DNA of 64,000 bases from Beijerinckiaceae bacterium (GTDB lineage Bacteria > Pseudomonadota > Alphaproteobacteria > Rhizobiales > Beijerinckiaceae), in the NCBI GenBank assembly GCA_947453205.1, contig CANGFT010000001.1, positions 124,001 to 188,000 on the forward strand. The letters are read 5' to 3'. Position numbers and translations under genes: made by a program. This document shows, one piece after another, positions 26,662 through 35,752 of this stretch (the first letter of the stretch is position 1; each line of letters opens with the position of its first letter). Under the pieces are notes generated by a model, which worked only from the letters and a program-made list of their open reading frames with translations, had not been told where the DNA came from and did not search any database.

Positions 26662-27638
26662 CCATCAACCAGACCAATTTCCTGCGCGCCGAGGCGACCG
26701 TCGAGCCTGATCCCGTTCCCACGGCGGCGACCAAGGCCACGCAGATCATCGCGATTTATGGCAAGGGGGGCATCGGCAAGAGCTTCACGCTCGCCAACCT
26801 GTCCTACATGATGGCGCAGCAGGGCAAGAAAGTCCTGCTCATCGGCTGCGATCCCAAGAGCGACACGACCTCTCTGCTCTTTGGCGGCCGGGCTTGCCCC
26901 ACCATCATCGAAACCTCCACCAAGAAGAAGCTCGCGGGCGAACAGGTCGCCATTGGCGATGTCTGCTTCAAGCGCGACGGCGTCTACGCCATGGAGCTTG
27001 GCGGGCCGGAAGTGGGCCGCGGCTGCGGCGGTCGCGGCATCATTCATGGCTTTGAGCTTCTGGAGAAGCTCGGCTTCCATGAATGGGGTTTCGACTATGT
27101 GCTTCTGGACTTTCTGGGCGACGTGGTCTGCGGCGGCTTTGGCCTGCCCATCGCCCGCGACATGTGCCAGAAGGTGATCGTGGTCGGCTCCAACGATCTG
27201 CAATCGCTGTATGTGGCCAACAATGTCTGCTCGGCCGTGGAATATTTCCGCAAGCTCGGCGGCAATGTGGGCGTGGGCGGCCTTGTCATCAACAAGGACG
27301 ACGGCACCGGCGAGGCGCAGGCCTTTGCAGAGGCGGTCGGCATTCCGATCCTCGCCTCCATTCCGGCCGATGACGACATCCGCCGCAAGAGCGCCAATTA
27401 CGAAATCATCGGCAAGCCCGACAGCCCCTGGGGCGCGCTGTTCGCAGAACTCGCCGCCAATGTGGCGGATGCTGCGCCCCATCAGCCAAAGACCCTGAAC
27501 CAGGATCAGTTGCTGGGCCTCTTCAGCGGCGACTCCGTCGGCCGCGACGTGGTGCTTGTGCCCGCCACCATGGAAGACATGTGCGGCGTCTCCAGCCTTC
27601 AGAAGCCGTCCCTCGAAGTCGTCTACGAAACCGTTTGA
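26658..27638 (+). CDS. bchX: chlorophyllide a reductase iron protein
   Basis: 326 residues, NifH-like. P-loop GKGGIGKS at residues 35-42, GCDPKSDTTSLL, and two cluster ligands: Cys123 in GRGCGGRG and Cys158 in LGDVVCGGF. BchX dimers hold a 4Fe-4S cluster and pass electrons with ATP to BchY-BchZ, which reduces the C7-C8 bond of chlorophyllide a. It starts within the bchC stop (ATGA); bchY follows after 25 nt. Confidence 0.96.
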   Translation: MTINQTNFLRAEATVEPDPVPTAATKATQIIAIYGKGGIGKSFTLANLSYMMAQQGKKVLLIGCDPKSDTTSLLFGGRACPTIIETSTKKKLAGEQVAIGDVCFKRDGVYAMELGGPEVGRGCGGRGIIHGFELLEKLGFHEWGFDYVLLDFLGDVVCGGFGLPIARDMCQKVIVVGSNDLQSLYVANNVCSAVEYFRKLGGNVGVGGLVINKDDGTGEAQAFAEAVGIPILASIPADDDIRRKSANYEIIGKPDSPWGALFAELAANVADAAPHQPKTLNQDQLLGLFSGDSVGRDVVLVPATMEDMCGVSSLQKPSLEVVYETV

Positions 27639-27663
27639 GCGGCTTGCAGCGGAAAGCGATGAC

Positions 27664-29247
27664 ATGAACGAGCTCGCGCCAACCAGAGACGAACACGCCG
27701 AACCGATCACAGCGGAAGCTGCGGGCGTTGATCTGCGCGCTCAGGCGGGAGCGATCGATCTTGCCGCCACCAAGACCGATGGGCTTGGTTGCCATGCCGG
27801 CAAGGATCAGATGCGCGCGGCCGCGCAAGCCGCGGGCATGAGCGAAACCCTCGCCGCCTATGCGAAAGACTATCCGGTTGGCCCCCATGACCAGCCGCAA
27901 AGCATGTGCCCGGCCTTTGGCTCCCTGCGCGTGGGGCTGCGCATGCGCCGCACCGCCACGGTCCTGTCGGGCTCGGCCTGCTGCGTCTATGGCCTGACCT
28001 TCACCTCGCATTTCTATGGCGCGCGCCGCACGGTCGGCTATGTGCCCTTCAATTCCGAAACGCTGGTGACGGGCAAGCTCTTCGAAGACATCCGTGAATC
28101 CGTCTTCGCTCTCGCCGACCCTGAGAAATACGACGCAGTGGTGATCATAAACCTCTGCGTGCCCACTGCGTCCGGCGTGCCGCTGCGGTTGCTCCCCAAG
28201 GAGATCAACGGCGTGCGCATCATCGGCATCGACGTGCCGGGCTTTGGCGTTCCCACCCATGCGGAAGCCAAGGATGTGCTGGCTGGCGCCATGTTGAACT
28301 ATGCGCGCCGCGAGGCCGAGCTTGGCCCGGTGCAGGCGCCTCGCGCGCCCCGTTCCGGCAAGCCCACCATCGCCTTGCTGGGCGAGATGTTTCCGGTCGA
28401 CCCCGTGCAGATCGGCGGCATGCTCGATCTGATGGGGCTGGCGGCAGGCCCCGTCGTGCCGACCCGCGAATGGCGCGAGCTTTATGGCGCGCTTGATTGC
28501 GCGGCGGTCGCCGCCATCCATCCCTTCTACACCGCCTGCGTGCGCGAGTTCGAATCTGCGGGCCGCACGGTCGTTGGCTCCGCCCCCGTCGGCCACGATG
28601 GAACCGAGGCCTGGCTCGAGAGCATCGGCGCCGCCTGCAATGTGCCGCGCGCACAAATCGACGCGGCGAAGAACAAGCTCCTGCCCGCCATCCGCGGCGC
28701 GCTTGCAGCCTCGCCCATCAAGGGCCGCATCACCCTCTCGGGCTATGAAGGCTCGGAGCTTCTGGTGGGGCGCCTCCTGATCGAGAGCGGCGCTGATCTG
28801 CGTTATGTCGGCACGGCCTGTCCGCGCACCCGCTTCTCCGATGCGGACCGCGAATGGCTCGAGGCGCGCGGCGTGCATGTGCAATATCGCGCCTCCCTCG
28901 AGCAGGATCTCGCGGCCATGGCGGAGTTCAAGCCGGACCTCGCCATCGGCACGACGCCGGTTGTGCAGAAGGCCAAGCAGCAGGCGATCCCTGCGCTCTA
29001 TTTCACCAATCTCATCTCCGCCCGCCCCCTCATGGGCGCGGCGGGCGCCGGCTCCCTGGCGACCGTCGTCAACGCCGCCATCGGCAATCAGGCGCGCTTC
29101 AACGAAATGAAGAGCTTCTTCGGCGATGTCGGCGAAGGCTTCAACGCGGGCGTGTGGGAGACTGTGCCGAAGGATCGGCCCGAGTTCAAAAAGAAGCAGC
29201 GCGCCAAGCTCGGCCGCAAGCCTGTTGAGGAGATGGGCTCATGCTAG
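27664..29247 (+). CDS. bchY: chlorophyllide a reductase subunit Y
   Basis: 527 residues from [11 protein letters not shown]; the open frame runs upstream into bchX but this ATG is the first after the bchX stop. NifD-like catalytic subunit with [27 protein letters not shown] and SHFYGARR, containing the Cys ligands of the interface 4Fe-4S cluster, plus GEMFPVDP further on. BchY-BchZ binds chlorophyllide a. A long N-terminal extension (first ~50 residues) precedes the catalytic core. It overlaps bchZ by 7 nt. Confidence 0.95.
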   Translation: MNELAPTRDEHAEPITAEAAGVDLRAQAGAIDLAATKTDGLGCHAGKDQMRAAAQAAGMSETLAAYAKDYPVGPHDQPQSMCPAFGSLRVGLRMRRTATVLSGSACCVYGLTFTSHFYGARRTVGYVPFNSETLVTGKLFEDIRESVFALADPEKYDAVVIINLCVPTASGVPLRLLPKEINGVRIIGIDVPGFGVPTHAEAKDVLAGAMLNYARREAELGPVQAPRAPRSGKPTIALLGEMFPVDPVQIGGMLDLMGLAAGPVVPTREWRELYGALDCAAVAAIHPFYTACVREFESAGRTVVGSAPVGHDGTEAWLESIGAACNVPRAQIDAAKNKLLPAIRGALAASPIKGRITLSGYEGSELLVGRLLIESGADLRYVGTACPRTRFSDADREWLEARGVHVQYRASLEQDLAAMAEFKPDLAIGTTPVVQKAKQQAIPALYFTNLISARPLMGAAGAGSLATVVNAAIGNQARFNEMKSFFGDVGEGFNAGVWETVPKDRPEFKKKQRAKLGRKPVEEMGSC

Positions 29248-30698
29248 TCCTCGATCATGACAGGGCAGGGGGCTATTGGGGCGCCGTATATGTCTTCACC
29301 GCCATCAAGGGATTGCAGGTGGTGATCGACGGTCCGGTGGGTTGCGAAAACCTGCCTGTGACTTCGGTGCTCCATTACACCGACGGCCTGCCGCCCCATG
29401 AATTGCCCATCGTCGTGACGGGCCTCGCTGAAGAAGAGCTCGGCCGCCACGGCACCGAAGGCGCCATGAAGCGCGCCCACAAGACGCTTGATCCTGATCT
29501 GCCCAGCGTCGTCGTGACCGGCTCCATCGCCGAGATGATCGGCGGCGGCGTCACGCCGGAAGGCACGGGAATCCAGCGCTTCCTGCCGCGCACCATTGAT
29601 GAGGATCAATGGCAATGCGCCAATCGCGCCATGAGCTGGCTCTGGACGGAATATGGCCCGAAGAAGGGCGTCGCCCCCAAGCGCAAGGAGCGCGCGGCTG
29701 GCGCCAAGCCCCGCGTCAACATCATCGGTCCCAGCTACGGCGTGTTCAACATGCCGTCCGATCTTGCGGAGATCCGCAGGCTCGTGGAGGGCATGGGCGC
29801 CGAGATCAATATGGTCTTTCCGCTCGGCAGCCATCTCGCCGATGTGCCGCGTCTGGCTGATGCGGATGTGAACATCTGCATGTACCGGGAGTTCGGCCGC
29901 TTGCTCTGCGAGCAGCTCGACCGCCCCTATCTGCAGGCCCCCATCGGCCTGCACAGCACCACGAAATTCCTGCGCGCCCTCGGTGAGCTGCTCGACCTTG
30001 ATCCCGAGCCCTTCATCGAGCGCGAGAAACATACGACCATCAAGCCGCTCTGGGATCTCTGGCGGTCCGTGACGCAGGACTTCTTTGGAACTGCGAGCTT
30101 TGCGGTCGTCGCGAACGAGACCTATACGCGCGGCCTGCGCAACTTCCTTGAAGATGAAATGGGTCTGCCCTGCAACTTCGCAGTGTCCCGCCGCGCAGGC
30201 GAGAAGACCGATAACGAGACGGTTCGCACCCTCGTCAAGACCAAGGGGCCGCTGGTTCTCTTCGGCAGCTATAACGAGCGTATGTATGCGGCCGAGGCTG
30301 GCGGGCGCTCCATGTATATTCCCGCCTCCTTTCCTGGCGCCATCATAAGGCGGCACACCGGCACGCCCTTCATGGGTTATGCGGGCGCGACCTATGTGGT
30401 GCAGGAGGTCTGCAATTCCCTTTTCGACGCCCTGTTTCACATCCTGCCGCTGGGCACAGATATGGACAAGGTCGATGCGACGCCTTCGCGCCTGCACCAG
30501 GAGCTCGCCTGGGAGGCGGAGGCGAAGGCCATGCTTGATGAGATCGTTGAGTCCAATCCCGTGCTGGTGCGCATCTCGGCCGCAAAAAGGCTTCGTGATG
30601 CGGCGGAGCGTGACGCACGTCGTGCGGGAGAGAGTCAGGTCAGCAAGGCGCGCGTCAGCCGCGCTCACGAATTAATGACGGAAGGACGCGGCGCATGA
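29241..30698 (+). CDS. bchZ: chlorophyllide a reductase subunit Z
   Basis: 485 residues, NifK-like. The N-terminus [18 protein letters not shown] and [21 protein letters not shown] contain the conserved Cys ligand; [13 protein letters not shown] and [12 protein letters not shown] are family motifs, and a C-terminal helix segment ([19 protein letters not shown]) is characteristic of BchZ. Forms the catalytic heterotetramer with BchY. Start within the last 7 nt of bchY; stop overlaps the start of pufQ (ATGA), linking bch and puf genes. Confidence 0.95.
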   Translation: MLVLDHDRAGGYWGAVYVFTAIKGLQVVIDGPVGCENLPVTSVLHYTDGLPPHELPIVVTGLAEEELGRHGTEGAMKRAHKTLDPDLPSVVVTGSIAEMIGGGVTPEGTGIQRFLPRTIDEDQWQCANRAMSWLWTEYGPKKGVAPKRKERAAGAKPRVNIIGPSYGVFNMPSDLAEIRRLVEGMGAEINMVFPLGSHLADVPRLADADVNICMYREFGRLLCEQLDRPYLQAPIGLHSTTKFLRALGELLDLDPEPFIEREKHTTIKPLWDLWRSVTQDFFGTASFAVVANETYTRGLRNFLEDEMGLPCNFAVSRRAGEKTDNETVRTLVKTKGPLVLFGSYNERMYAAEAGGRSMYIPASFPGAIIRRHTGTPFMGYAGATYVVQEVCNSLFDALFHILPLGTDMDKVDATPSRLHQELAWEAEAKAMLDEIVESNPVLVRISAAKRLRDAAERDARRAGESQVSKARVSRAHELMTEGRGA

Positions 30699-31021
30699 CC
30701 CTTTCTATCGACATGGAACGCCCCTCTCAAAACACGCGCGCGTCGTCGTCTCCGGCCTCGGGCAAGCGCAAGTCGATCCCCTCGCGGCATCTGCAGGGCC
30801 TCGACTGGTTCTTCTACAATCTGGTCTTCGCCCTCGCTTTTCCAGCCTTCTGTCTGGCGGAATGGCTGGTCCGGCGCCAGGGATCACAGGGGTCTCGCGC
30901 CTATGCCTCGCTGTTCGCGGAGGCGCGCAAGAATGAACATATCGCGCTGTCCTATGCGTTCGATGTGCGCAAAACCCTGCATCAGTTCGGTCGTGGAGAC
31001 CAGGCGAAACGCCCATCGTGA
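30695..31021 (+). CDS. pufQ: PufQ-like protein
   Basis: 108 residues, longer than the ~75 residues of Rhodobacter PufQ. One predicted membrane helix ([22 protein letters not shown], residues ~38-58), preceded by a Ser-rich N-terminus and followed by a basic RRQGSQGSR and a soluble tail ending in HQFGRG. Position between bchZ and pufB, with ATGA overlap, is the classic pufQ place. PufQ is thought to affect bacteriochlorophyll carrier or assembly functions. Identity rests mainly on position and topology. Confidence 0.75.
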   Translation: MTLSIDMERPSQNTRASSSPASGKRKSIPSRHLQGLDWFFYNLVFALAFPAFCLAEWLVRRQGSQGSRAYASLFAEARKNEHIALSYAFDVRKTLHQFGRGDQAKRPS

Positions 31022-31083
31022 CTTGCCATCACGATATTGTCGCTGCGTGAGGCGTGCGCGGCATCTAAATGGAGGTCAATGAA

Positions 31084-31308
31084 ATGGCCAATGACAACGA
31101 TAGATCATCTTTGTCAGGATTGACAGAGGCGGAAGCAAAGGAGTTCCACGCGGTATTCGTGACCAGCTTTATCGGCTTCACGGTGATCGCGATCATCGCC
31201 CACTTCCTTGTTTGGAGCTGGCGTCCGTGGATTCCTGGTCCCAAGGGCTACGCCCTGCTCGATGGCGTCGGCAGCGCCATTCAGAGCGTCCTGCCAATGA
31301 TCAGCTGA
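31084..31308 (+). CDS. pufB: light-harvesting 1 beta chain
   Basis: 74 residues from MANDNDRSS with an excellent GGAGGTC site 7 nt upstream. [20 protein letters not shown], then a membrane helix with [11 protein letters not shown]; His40 is the bacteriochlorophyll ligand and His22 sits 18 residues earlier as in all beta chains. The tail after RPW is 26 residues ([13 protein letters not shown]...), unusually long for LH1 beta, most of which end near this point. Directly before pufA (10-nt gap). Confidence 0.95.
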   Translation: MANDNDRSSLSGLTEAEAKEFHAVFVTSFIGFTVIAIIAHFLVWSWRPWIPGPKGYALLDGVGSAIQSVLPMIS

Positions 31309-31318
31309 GGAGCGCGCG

Positions 31319-31513
31319 ATGTACAAACTCTGGTTACTTTTCGATCCCCGGCGGGCGCTCGTGGCGCTCTTCTCGTTCCTCTTCGTTCTGGCGCTGACGA
31401 TCCATTTCGTGCTGCTCAGCACGGATCGGTTCAACTGGCTCGAAGGCGCCAAGCCCAAGACCAGCGAGATCCATCAGGCGATCCCGGGACTGCAACCTCA
31501 ATCATTCGCTTAA
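31319..31513 (+). CDS. pufA: light-harvesting 1 alpha chain
   Basis: 64 residues: [33 protein letters not shown] with bacteriochlorophyll ligand His29, and Trp40 at +11 after that His (STDRFNW), which normally hydrogen-bonds the LH1 bacteriochlorophyll. Ribosome site GAGGAG just upstream. Co-transcribed with pufB; followed by two strong hairpins before pufL, which probably explain the excess of LH1 over reaction centre. Confidence 0.95.
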   Translation: MYKLWLLFDPRRALVALFSFLFVLALTIHFVLLSTDRFNWLEGAKPKTSEIHQAIPGLQPQSFA

Positions 31514-31539
31514 AAGCGTTGGAGCACTTGAGGTTCCTG

Positions 31540-31570
31540 CTGCGGGCGATGAGCCCATTTTCGCCCGCAG
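31540..31570 (+). terminator. pufA-pufL intercistronic hairpin 1
   Basis: Perfect 10-bp stem: CTGCGGGCGA (31540-31549) and TCGCCCGCAG (31561-31570) with an 11-nt loop. It follows the pufA stop by 26 nt and lacks a downstream T-run, so it is more likely an RNA-stabilising or attenuating element than a full terminator. Such hairpins in Rhodobacter protect the pufBA messenger segment from 3'-exonucleases. Confidence 0.7.
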
Positions 31571-31639
31571 TCTTCGCTCTCACTTGAGCTGTTTCGCGTC
31601 CCATCGGATCGAAACTACTCTCGTTCCATTCGTTTTGAA

Positions 31640-31683
31640 GCGTTTTCGTCACGCGGAGCTGTCTTCAGACCGCTCGAAAACGC
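31640..31683 (+). terminator. pufA-pufL intercistronic hairpin 2
   Basis: Stem GCGTTTTCG (31640-31648) with CGAAAACGC (31675-31683), 9 bp, enclosing a 26-nt loop that itself holds a small GTCT/AGAC palindrome. It ends 26 nt before the pufL start. Together with the hairpin at 31540-31570 it probably sets the pufBA to pufLM ratio. Confidence 0.55.
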
Positions 31684-31709
31684 CATGAGAATCCGCAGGA
31701 GGTTCAGCG

Positions 31710-32534
31710 ATGGCCATGCTGAGTTTTGAAAGAAAATACCGGGTGAGGGGAGGCACGCTTGTCGGCGGCGATCTCTTCGACTTCTGGGTTGGCCCCTTCT
31801 ATGTCGGATTCTTCGGCGTCACGACGGCGATCTTCGCCTTGCTCGGGACTGCGCTGATCGTCTATGGCGCGGCCATTGGCCCGACCTGGAACATCTGGCA
31901 GATCAGCATAGCCCCGCCGGACCTGAAATATGGTCTGGGCTTCGCGCCCCTCAAGGAGGGCGGCCTCTGGCAGGTCATAACCGTCTGCGCCACCGGGGCC
32001 TTCGTGTCCTGGGCGCTGCGCGAGGTGGAGATCTGCCGCAAGCTCGGCATGGGCTATCATGTGCCCTTCGCCTTCAGCGTCGCTATCCTCGCCTATGTGA
32101 CCCTCGTCATCTTTCGGCCGATCTTGCTGGGCGCATGGGGACATGGTTTTCCCTATGGCATCCTGAGCCATCTCGATTGGGTGTCGAACACGGGCTATCA
32201 ATATCTGCATTTCCACTACAATCCCGCGCATATGCTCGCGATCACCTTCTTCTTCACCACGACCTTCGCGCTCGCCCTGCATGGCGCGCTGGTACTGTCC
32301 TCGGTCAATCCGGCCAAGGGCGAAGAGGTGAAGACCCCCGAACACGAAGACACTTTCTTCCGCGACGCCATCGGCTATTCCATCGGCACCCTCGGCATCC
32401 ATCGCCTCGGCCTCTTCCTGGCGCTGTCGGCGGTCTTCTGGAGCGCGGTTTGCATCATCATCAGCGGCCCCATGTGGACGCGCGGCTGGCCCGAGTGGTG
32501 GAACTGGTGGCTTAACCTTCCCATCTGGCGCTAG
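31710..32534 (+). CDS. pufL: photosynthetic reaction centre L subunit
   Basis: 274 residues from [26 protein letters not shown]. Five membrane helices; [16 protein letters not shown] and LHGALVLS carry the accessory and special-pair bacteriochlorophyll His ligands and the first iron His; [10 protein letters not shown] has the second iron His. AGGAGG lies upstream. It binds half the special pair, bacteriopheophytin and the quinone QB site. Next gene pufM starts 18 nt on. Confidence 0.98.
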   Translation: MAMLSFERKYRVRGGTLVGGDLFDFWVGPFYVGFFGVTTAIFALLGTALIVYGAAIGPTWNIWQISIAPPDLKYGLGFAPLKEGGLWQVITVCATGAFVSWALREVEICRKLGMGYHVPFAFSVAILAYVTLVIFRPILLGAWGHGFPYGILSHLDWVSNTGYQYLHFHYNPAHMLAITFFFTTTFALALHGALVLSSVNPAKGEEVKTPEHEDTFFRDAIGYSIGTLGIHRLGLFLALSAVFWSAVCIIISGPMWTRGWPEWWNWWLNLPIWR

Positions 32535-32552
32535 GCGAACGGAGGAGCGACC

Positions 32553-33530
32553 GTGGCCTATTATCAAAACATCTTCACCCAAGTGCAGGTCCGCGCCGAA
32601 GCGCCCGACATGGGCGTCGCGCACGAGACCATTGAGCGAACCGGCAAGGGCTTCTTTGTCCATCTGTTCGGCCGCTTCGGCAATGCGCAGGTAGGACCGA
32701 TCTATCTGGGCAATCTGGGCGTGGCCTCGCTGTTGTGCGGGTTCCTCGCCTTCGAGATCATCGGGCTCAACATGTGGGCCTCGGTGAACTGGGATCTGCG
32801 CGAGTTCGTGCGGCAGCTCTTCTGGTTGGCGCTTGAGCCGCCGCCCCCGCAATATGGCCTTCGTGTGATGCCGCCGCTGCGGGAAGGCGGATGGTGGCTG
32901 ATCGCAGGCTTCTTCCTGACGGCGTCATTGCTGCTCTGGTGGCTGCGCATGTATCGCCGGGCGCGCGCTCTGGGCATGGGCACGCATACGGCGTGGGCCT
33001 TCGCCGCCGCCATCTGGCTCTATCTGGTGATTGGCTTCATCCGGCCGATCCTGATGGGTCATTGGAGCGAGGCGGTGCCCTTCGGCATTTTCCCCCACCT
33101 CGATTGGACGGCGGCCTTCTCCATCCGCTACGGGAACCTCTTCTACAACCCCTTCCATATGCTTTCGATCGCCTTCCTCTATGGATCGACGCTCCTCTTC
33201 GCCATGCATGCGGCGACGATTCTTGCGGTCAGCCGCTTTGGCGGCGAGCGTGAGATCGAGCAGATCGTTGATCGCGGGACGGCTTCGGAGCGTGCGGCCC
33301 TCTTCTGGCGCTGGACCATGGGCTTCAACGCCACTATGGAATCCATCCATCGCTGGGCCTGGTGGTTCGCCGTCCTGTGCCCCTTCTGCGGCGGCATCGG
33401 CATTCTTCTTACGGGCACGGTTGTCGACAACTGGTATCTGTGGGGCGTGCAGCATGGCATTGCGCCGGCCTATCCCCATGTGTTCCCGCCTGTCGTGGAT
33501 CCGGCCTCCGTCATGGGAGCGGTCAAATGA
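32553..33530 (+). CDS. pufM: photosynthetic reaction centre M subunit
   Basis: 325 residues from a GTG start with GGAGGAGCGACC in front. Motifs: [24 protein letters not shown] and ESIHRWAWW, giving the bacteriochlorophyll and iron histidines; GGEREIEQI supplies the iron-ligating Glu. Partner of PufL; binds the menaquinone/ubiquinone QA. Overlaps pufC by 4 nt (ATGA). Confidence 0.98.
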   Translation: MAYYQNIFTQVQVRAEAPDMGVAHETIERTGKGFFVHLFGRFGNAQVGPIYLGNLGVASLLCGFLAFEIIGLNMWASVNWDLREFVRQLFWLALEPPPPQYGLRVMPPLREGGWWLIAGFFLTASLLLWWLRMYRRARALGMGTHTAWAFAAAIWLYLVIGFIRPILMGHWSEAVPFGIFPHLDWTAAFSIRYGNLFYNPFHMLSIAFLYGSTLLFAMHAATILAVSRFGGEREIEQIVDRGTASERAALFWRWTMGFNATMESIHRWAWWFAVLCPFCGGIGILLTGTVVDNWYLWGVQHGIAPAYPHVFPPVVDPASVMGAVK

Positions 33531-34579
33531 GGCTAGACTTTACCTTTCCCAAATATCTGGCCCTCGGCTATCTCGCGGTCGTCATTGTCGTGCTCTCGAC
33601 GGTGTCTGTGTTTCTCGGCCTTGGCTGGACGGTTGACCGCGTTCACGCCACGCAGAACGGCTATCGCGGCACCGGCATGGATCAGGTCAAATGGCCTGCG
33701 GCCGAACGCGCCCTGAAGGCGGCCAATGTCGTGCCGGAGGCGCTTGATCCCGCGTCCCCCGAAGGGGACAAGGCGACCGACGTCTATCAGAACGTGCAAG
33801 TGCTGAAGGATCTCAGCGCCGAGCAGTTCGGCCGGGTCATGTCGTCCATCACCGAATGGGTGGCGCCTGACGAGGGCTGCGGCTATTGCCACAATGTCGA
33901 GAACATGGCGGACGACAGTCTTTACACGAAGAAGGTCGCGCGCCGCATGTTGGAGATGACCCGCCACATCAACAACGACTGGAAGGCGCATGTCGCCAAC
34001 ACCGGCGTCACCTGCTACACCTGTCACAAGGGCAATCCGGTGCCCGCCAACATCTGGTTCGCTGATCCAAGCCCGCAGAAGGACGCTGGCGTGATGGCGA
34101 CCAATGACGGGATGGGCCATCCCAACAAGACCAACGGCTCCTCATCGCTTCCCCGCGATCCTCTGTCTCCGCTGTTGTTCGGCAAGGAGCCGATCCGGGT
34201 GGCTGGCACGACGGGCTTGCCTTCCAAGCCCTACGGCGCCTCGATCCAATCGACCGAGCAGACCTATTCTCTGATGATGCATATGTCGGCGAGTCTGGGG
34301 GTCAACTGCACCTTCTGCCACAACACCCGGTCCTTCTCCGACTGGGCGGACAGCACGCCCCAGCGCATGACGGCCTGGCATGGGATTCAGATGGCGCGAG
34401 ATTTGAACGGCTCCTATCTCGATCCTCTGAAAGGCGTTTACCCGCCCAATCGGCTGGGTCCGCTTGGCGATGCGCCCAAGGTGAGCTGCGCGACCTGCCA
34501 CCAAGGCGCCAACAAGCCGCTGCTCGGTGTGAGCATGGCGAAAGACTTCCCGGAGCTTGGCGGCGTGCCAGCGAAGTGA
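33527..34579 (+). CDS. pufC: reaction-centre tetraheme cytochrome c subunit
   Basis: 350 residues from [11 protein letters not shown], which has an N-terminal membrane helix/signal. Four CxxCH heme motifs are present: CGYCH, CYTCH, CTFCH and CATCH, with Met axial-ligand helices (for example [11 protein letters not shown] and [13 protein letters not shown]). It re-reduces the special pair. The N-terminus lacks an obvious lipobox Cys, suggesting anchoring by the first helix. A strong inverted repeat follows the stop. Confidence 0.97.
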   Translation: MRLDFTFPKYLALGYLAVVIVVLSTVSVFLGLGWTVDRVHATQNGYRGTGMDQVKWPAAERALKAANVVPEALDPASPEGDKATDVYQNVQVLKDLSAEQFGRVMSSITEWVAPDEGCGYCHNVENMADDSLYTKKVARRMLEMTRHINNDWKAHVANTGVTCYTCHKGNPVPANIWFADPSPQKDAGVMATNDGMGHPNKTNGSSSLPRDPLSPLLFGKEPIRVAGTTGLPSKPYGASIQSTEQTYSLMMHMSASLGVNCTFCHNTRSFSDWADSTPQRMTAWHGIQMARDLNGSYLDPLKGVYPPNRLGPLGDAPKVSCATCHQGANKPLLGVSMAKDFPELGGVPAK

Positions 34580-34587
34580 CGACGATT

Positions 34588-34616
34588 GATCCGGCCATGC
34601 TCGGCTTGGCCGGATC
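34588..34616 (+). terminator. puf operon terminator-like hairpin
   Basis: GATCCGGCC (34588-34596) pairs perfectly with GGCCGGATC (34608-34616), 9 bp with an 11-nt loop. It begins 8 nt after the pufC stop. No long T-run follows, so termination may be Rho-assisted, and it can also serve the convergent regulator gene. Confidence 0.65.
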
Positions 34617-34653
34617 GACATCTTTGCCGGGCGTCAGTCGTGGTTTTGATGGC

Positions 34654-35553
34654 TCAGTGTGCTTCGCCTTGCATCAGCAAGAGCTTTTTGGCGAGGATCA
34701 CGGCGGCGGAAGCGTCATCGGCAAGACTGTCTGCGCCGACCTGAACCGCCCTTTCAGGATGACCTGTGAAGGCTGGTCCACCCACCATGACCGCGATCTG
34801 CCGGTTGCGCGAGACGCGCCGAATCTCGGTGATGCTTTGGCCCATATCTTCGAGGCCTGCATCGGCGCTGAGCGCGATCCCGACGACGCCGTACCAGTCG
34901 CTGGATACGGCGGCTGCGATTTCCCTGGCGCTCGGGGCCTTGCGGATCGTCACATCCCAGCCGGCGCCACGCATGAGTTTGCCCAGCATGTCGACGCCAA
35001 ACACATGCTGTTCGCCGGGCGCCGTAGCCAGCAGAACACGATGGCGAGGGTCTATGGCCGGACTGTCATCGGCGGCGCCATAGATCATCAGGAGTTCCTG
35101 CAACCGGGCGACGCCGATGGTGACGTCAAGGAAATCGCAGGAGTCGTCGATCCAGTTCTGGCCAAGGTGGCGGGCGGTCGGGGCCAGCAAATGGACAAAA
35201 AGCGTTTCGATCGAATGGCCGCGGGTGCACATATCGTCGAAAAAGGCGCGGGCCCCGAGATTGTCCGCCGCGACGGTCAAGGCGCCGAATTCAGCGATTT
35301 CCTGCGCGGTGAACGAACCGGGACCAAGGTCCGGGCGGCGAGTCGCCTCGTGAACGAGCAGAAGCCTCGGCAGGATTTGATCGGCGATGACGCCCTCAAG
35401 GCGACCCCGACCCTGGCGATGTTGCTGGCGATGAGCCGCCTCTCGGCCCCCCGACCGCATCGCCTGGGGGTCCGCACCCACAACGGAGGCAAACGAAGCG
35501 CGCTTCCCGCTCTCTCTTCTCATCGCCACCCCCACAGCAGCAGAAGACGTCAT
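34654..35553 (-). CDS. AerR/PpaA-type B12-binding antirepressor (copy 1)
   Basis: About 299 residues if started at MTSSAAVG (35553); the frame is open up to 35754, but that part has atypical codon use. Helical region VIADQILPRLLLVHEATRR, a B12-cap-like middle (FVHLLAPTARHLGQNWIDDSCDFLDVTIG), then a Rossmann B12 domain with APGEQHVFGVDMLG, where the His is the expected corrinoid ligand. AerR-type proteins relieve PpsR/CrtJ repression when carrying light-sensitive adenosylcobalamin. Start uncertain. A second paralogue lies at 44288-45247. Confidence 0.8.
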   Translation of the reverse strand: MTSSAAVGVAMRRESGKRASFASVVGADPQAMRSGGREAAHRQQHRQGRGRLEGVIADQILPRLLLVHEATRRPDLGPGSFTAQEIAEFGALTVAADNLGARAFFDDMCTRGHSIETLFVHLLAPTARHLGQNWIDDSCDFLDVTIGVARLQELLMIYGAADDSPAIDPRHRVLLATAPGEQHVFGVDMLGKLMRGAGWDVTIRKAPSAREIAAAVSSDWYGVVGIALSADAGLEDMGQSITEIRRVSRNRQIAVMVGGPAFTGHPERAVQVGADSLADDASAAVILAKKLLLMQGEAH

Positions 35554-35752
35554 TTTGGCCTGATTCAGGCCGGACTCCCCGCGTGCAAAGCCGATAGAAC
35601 CCCAGAAAAGAGACGCAGTAAAGCCAGATTGACGATTTTTCATTTGGCGCTTTAGGATGGTCCGCTTGCGCCGGTCGATGAAATTCGGGTTCTTTTTCCG
35701 CAGATTCTGGCTGCGGACCACGGCGACTGGAGCGCGGGAAAGCCCGTAGATC

